Assembly (NCBI GenBank): GCA_040904625.1
Contig: JBBDTC010000131.1
Span: forward strand, 1-37,576
From: JACKNG01 sp040904625
GTDB taxonomy: Bacteria > Pseudomonadota > Gammaproteobacteria > Ga0077536
Length of the DNA stretch: 37,576 nt
Direction of reading: 5' to 3'
Both the position numbers and the translations under genes were made by a program. This document shows positions 36,294 through 37,576 of the stretch, one piece after another (positions within the stretch are counted from its first letter, which is position 1; each line of letters opens with the position of its first letter). The notes below the pieces were generated by a model. It was not told the origin of the DNA, searched no databases, and saw nothing but the letters and a program-made list of their open reading frames with translations.

Positions 36294-37576
36294 TCAACCC
36301 GCCAGTGCTTGGCGCCGCGCCGCCGTCGCCGCCGTATCGACCGCCAGCGTTTCGTCTTCAGCGCTGCCGGTGAAGACGACGCCGTAGACATCCTCTGCCC
36401 GCTGCAGCGATTCCCAGCGCTCCAGCACGTCTTTCAGCACACGCTCCGGTTCACGCTCGAGCGGGCTGCCATAACCGCCGCCGCCGGCATCCAGCCCACG
36501 GACCCACTCGCCGGGACTGAGCCCGCATTCGACCACGCCCGGCAGTTTCTCTTCGCTGCCGTCGCAGTTGATCTTGTAGGTCGCCGCCGCCGGTCCGGCG
36601 TGGCCGCCCCGCACGCCCTGCGGTGGATTGACCTGCCCGTCGCAGGAGATGACCACCATCATCGGATCGTGGCGCGGGCCGTAGACGACTTCGGCACCGG
36701 GGGAGCCGCGAAAACGCCCGGCGCCGCCGCCGCCAGTGACGACACGCATGGATTTGAACATTATCGGATATTTCGATTCGTCGACTTCGACCGAGCCGCG
36801 GTACATCAGGCCGCCGACGACCGGCAGACCGTAGTTGAGCCAGCCGTCGGTCGAAGGCGTGCCCGGGCCGCCGTTGGCGACTACCCATTCCTGGTTGATG
36901 TAAGGGTTGCCGTTGATACGCCAGTCACGGCCCGAGATGACCGCGGCACCGGCACCCATGCCGACCGCCCCCTCGGCCAGGCCATGGCCCTCGCCGATCG
37001 CGGCGAAGGCGGCCTGGGTGGTGTTGACGATGCGATCGGCGATGTTGGTCGTCGCCATCGAGCACGAATGGGGAAACTCCGGGATGCCGGTGATGCATCC
37101 CTGGCGCAGCTTGACCGTGACCCGCGAGAACGAGCCGGCATTGTGCGGCACGTCGGAATCGATGCAGTTGAAGACCCCGGCCATGGCGTTTGAGGTGGCG
37201 CAGGCGACCGACTGATTGAGCCCGAAATCCTTGTTGTCTTCGTTGTGCGTGAGGTCGACCTCGATGCGGCCCTGCTGCGCGTCGACATGCACGTCGACGC
37301 GAATGTCGAGGCCGTCCGGCAGCACCGGAGGCTGCGGATCGTAATGCCCGACATTGGTCAGGCTGCCGCCCGGCAATTGCTTGATGGCTTCGACCATGCG
37401 CCGCTCGGAATAGGCGAACCAGTCGCGCACGAACTGGCGGATGGTATCGGCGCCGTAGCGTCGGGTCAGCTCGACCAGGCGTCGTTCGCCGATGCGCGCG
37501 GCACCGACGGTCGCGAGATAGTCGCCGTACCACTGCTCCGGCACGCGGATGCGGCGCTTGCACATGCGGATGATGT
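36294..37576 (-). CDS. hyuB: Hydantoinase/oxoprolinase family subunit B, second copy (5' end outside window)
   Basis: The 3' two-thirds of a HyuB-family gene; reading continues through the right edge (IIRMCKRRIRVPEQWYGDY at its visible start), so the N-terminus is missing. Conserved blocks match the copy at 12577-14427 in order: FPHSCSMATTN, GLAEGAVGMGAG, GGGGYGSPLEREP. It is clearly a paralog but not a recent duplicate, since many residues between the blocks differ. Its partner hyuA would be expected just outside the window, upstream on the minus strand. Substrate unknown. After its stop lies about 94 bp before the truncated TRIC gene. Confidence 0.93.
   Translation of the reverse strand, partial: IIRMCKRRIRVPEQWYGDYLATVGAARIGERRLVELTRRYGADTIRQFVRDWFAYSERRMVEAIKQLPGGSLTNVGHYDPQPPVLPDGLDIRVDVHVDAQQGRIEVDLTHNEDNKDFGLNQSVACATSNAMAGVFNCIDSDVPHNAGSFSRVTVKLRQGCITGIPEFPHSCSMATTNIADRIVNTTQAAFAAIGEGHGLAEGAVGMGAGAAVISGRDWRINGNPYINQEWVVANGGPGTPSTDGWLNYGLPVVGGLMYRGSVEVDESKYPIMFKSMRVVTGGGGAGRFRGSPGAEVVYGPRHDPMMVVISCDGQVNPPQGVRGGHAGPAAATYKINCDGSEEKLPGVVECGLSPGEWVRGLDAGGGGYGSPLEREPERVLKDVLERWESLQRAEDVYGVVFTGSAEDETLAVDTAATAARRQALAG

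Overview
The window is GC-rich, gene-dense DNA from a Gram-negative bacterium, most likely an uncultivated, probably aquatic gammaproteobacterium. This placement is an inference from the mix of a VPLPA-CTERM (exosortase-type) protein, an exported CxxCH cytochrome, a flavin-dependent halogenase, short-chain dehydrogenases and a single-chain GcvP. No rRNA, tRNA, CRISPR array, phage module or intact transposase was seen. A run of ten N shows that this is a draft scaffold.

Layout. 1-261: no clear gene. 262-4361 (minus): exported diheme cytochrome-like protein, flavin-dependent halogenase, VPLPA-CTERM secreted protein. 4529-4695: a small MITE-like element with terminal inverted repeats and a probable target duplication. 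4732-5514 (plus): SDR oxidoreductase, converging on a minus-strand set of cyclase-family hydrolase, small Ser/Thr kinase and PP2C phosphatase (8064-5511). 8422-8982 (plus): small lipoprotein and a YqaE/Pmp3 membrane peptide. 8998-15836: a class III aminotransferase (minus) divergent from a tightly coupled hyuA-hyuB-aminotransferase operon (plus). 15854-18887 (minus): class I glutamine amidotransferase overlapping an amidoligase, then a cupin and an alpha/beta hydrolase.

19018-23796 (plus) is the most unusual region. It holds a tyrosine phosphatase, a stand-alone PEP-utiliser phosphohistidine (swivelling) domain protein, two proteins I do not recognise (516 and 201 aa) and an SDR, all closely spaced. 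No ATP-grasp or PEP-binding partner for the swivelling domain is present in the window. The operon ends at a second inverted-repeat element (23819-23983), whose outer edge supplies the stop codon of the convergent glgP.

23980-30041 (minus): ackA-xfp-glgP, a compact route from glycogen through phosphoketolase to acetyl phosphate and acetate plus ATP. 30193-31461 (plus): Kelch-like protein. 31585-36002 (plus): complete glycine cleavage genes gcvT-gcvH-gcvP. Immediately after gcvP lies the truncated first part of a TRIC/UPF0126 membrane gene (minus). A second hyuB-type gene then runs off the right edge.

Most genes are recognisable metabolic families. The novelty lies in the phosphohistidine-domain operon, the amidoligase-amidotransferase pair, the small kinase/phosphatase pair, and the two short inverted-repeat elements and the broken gene, which record past rearrangements.
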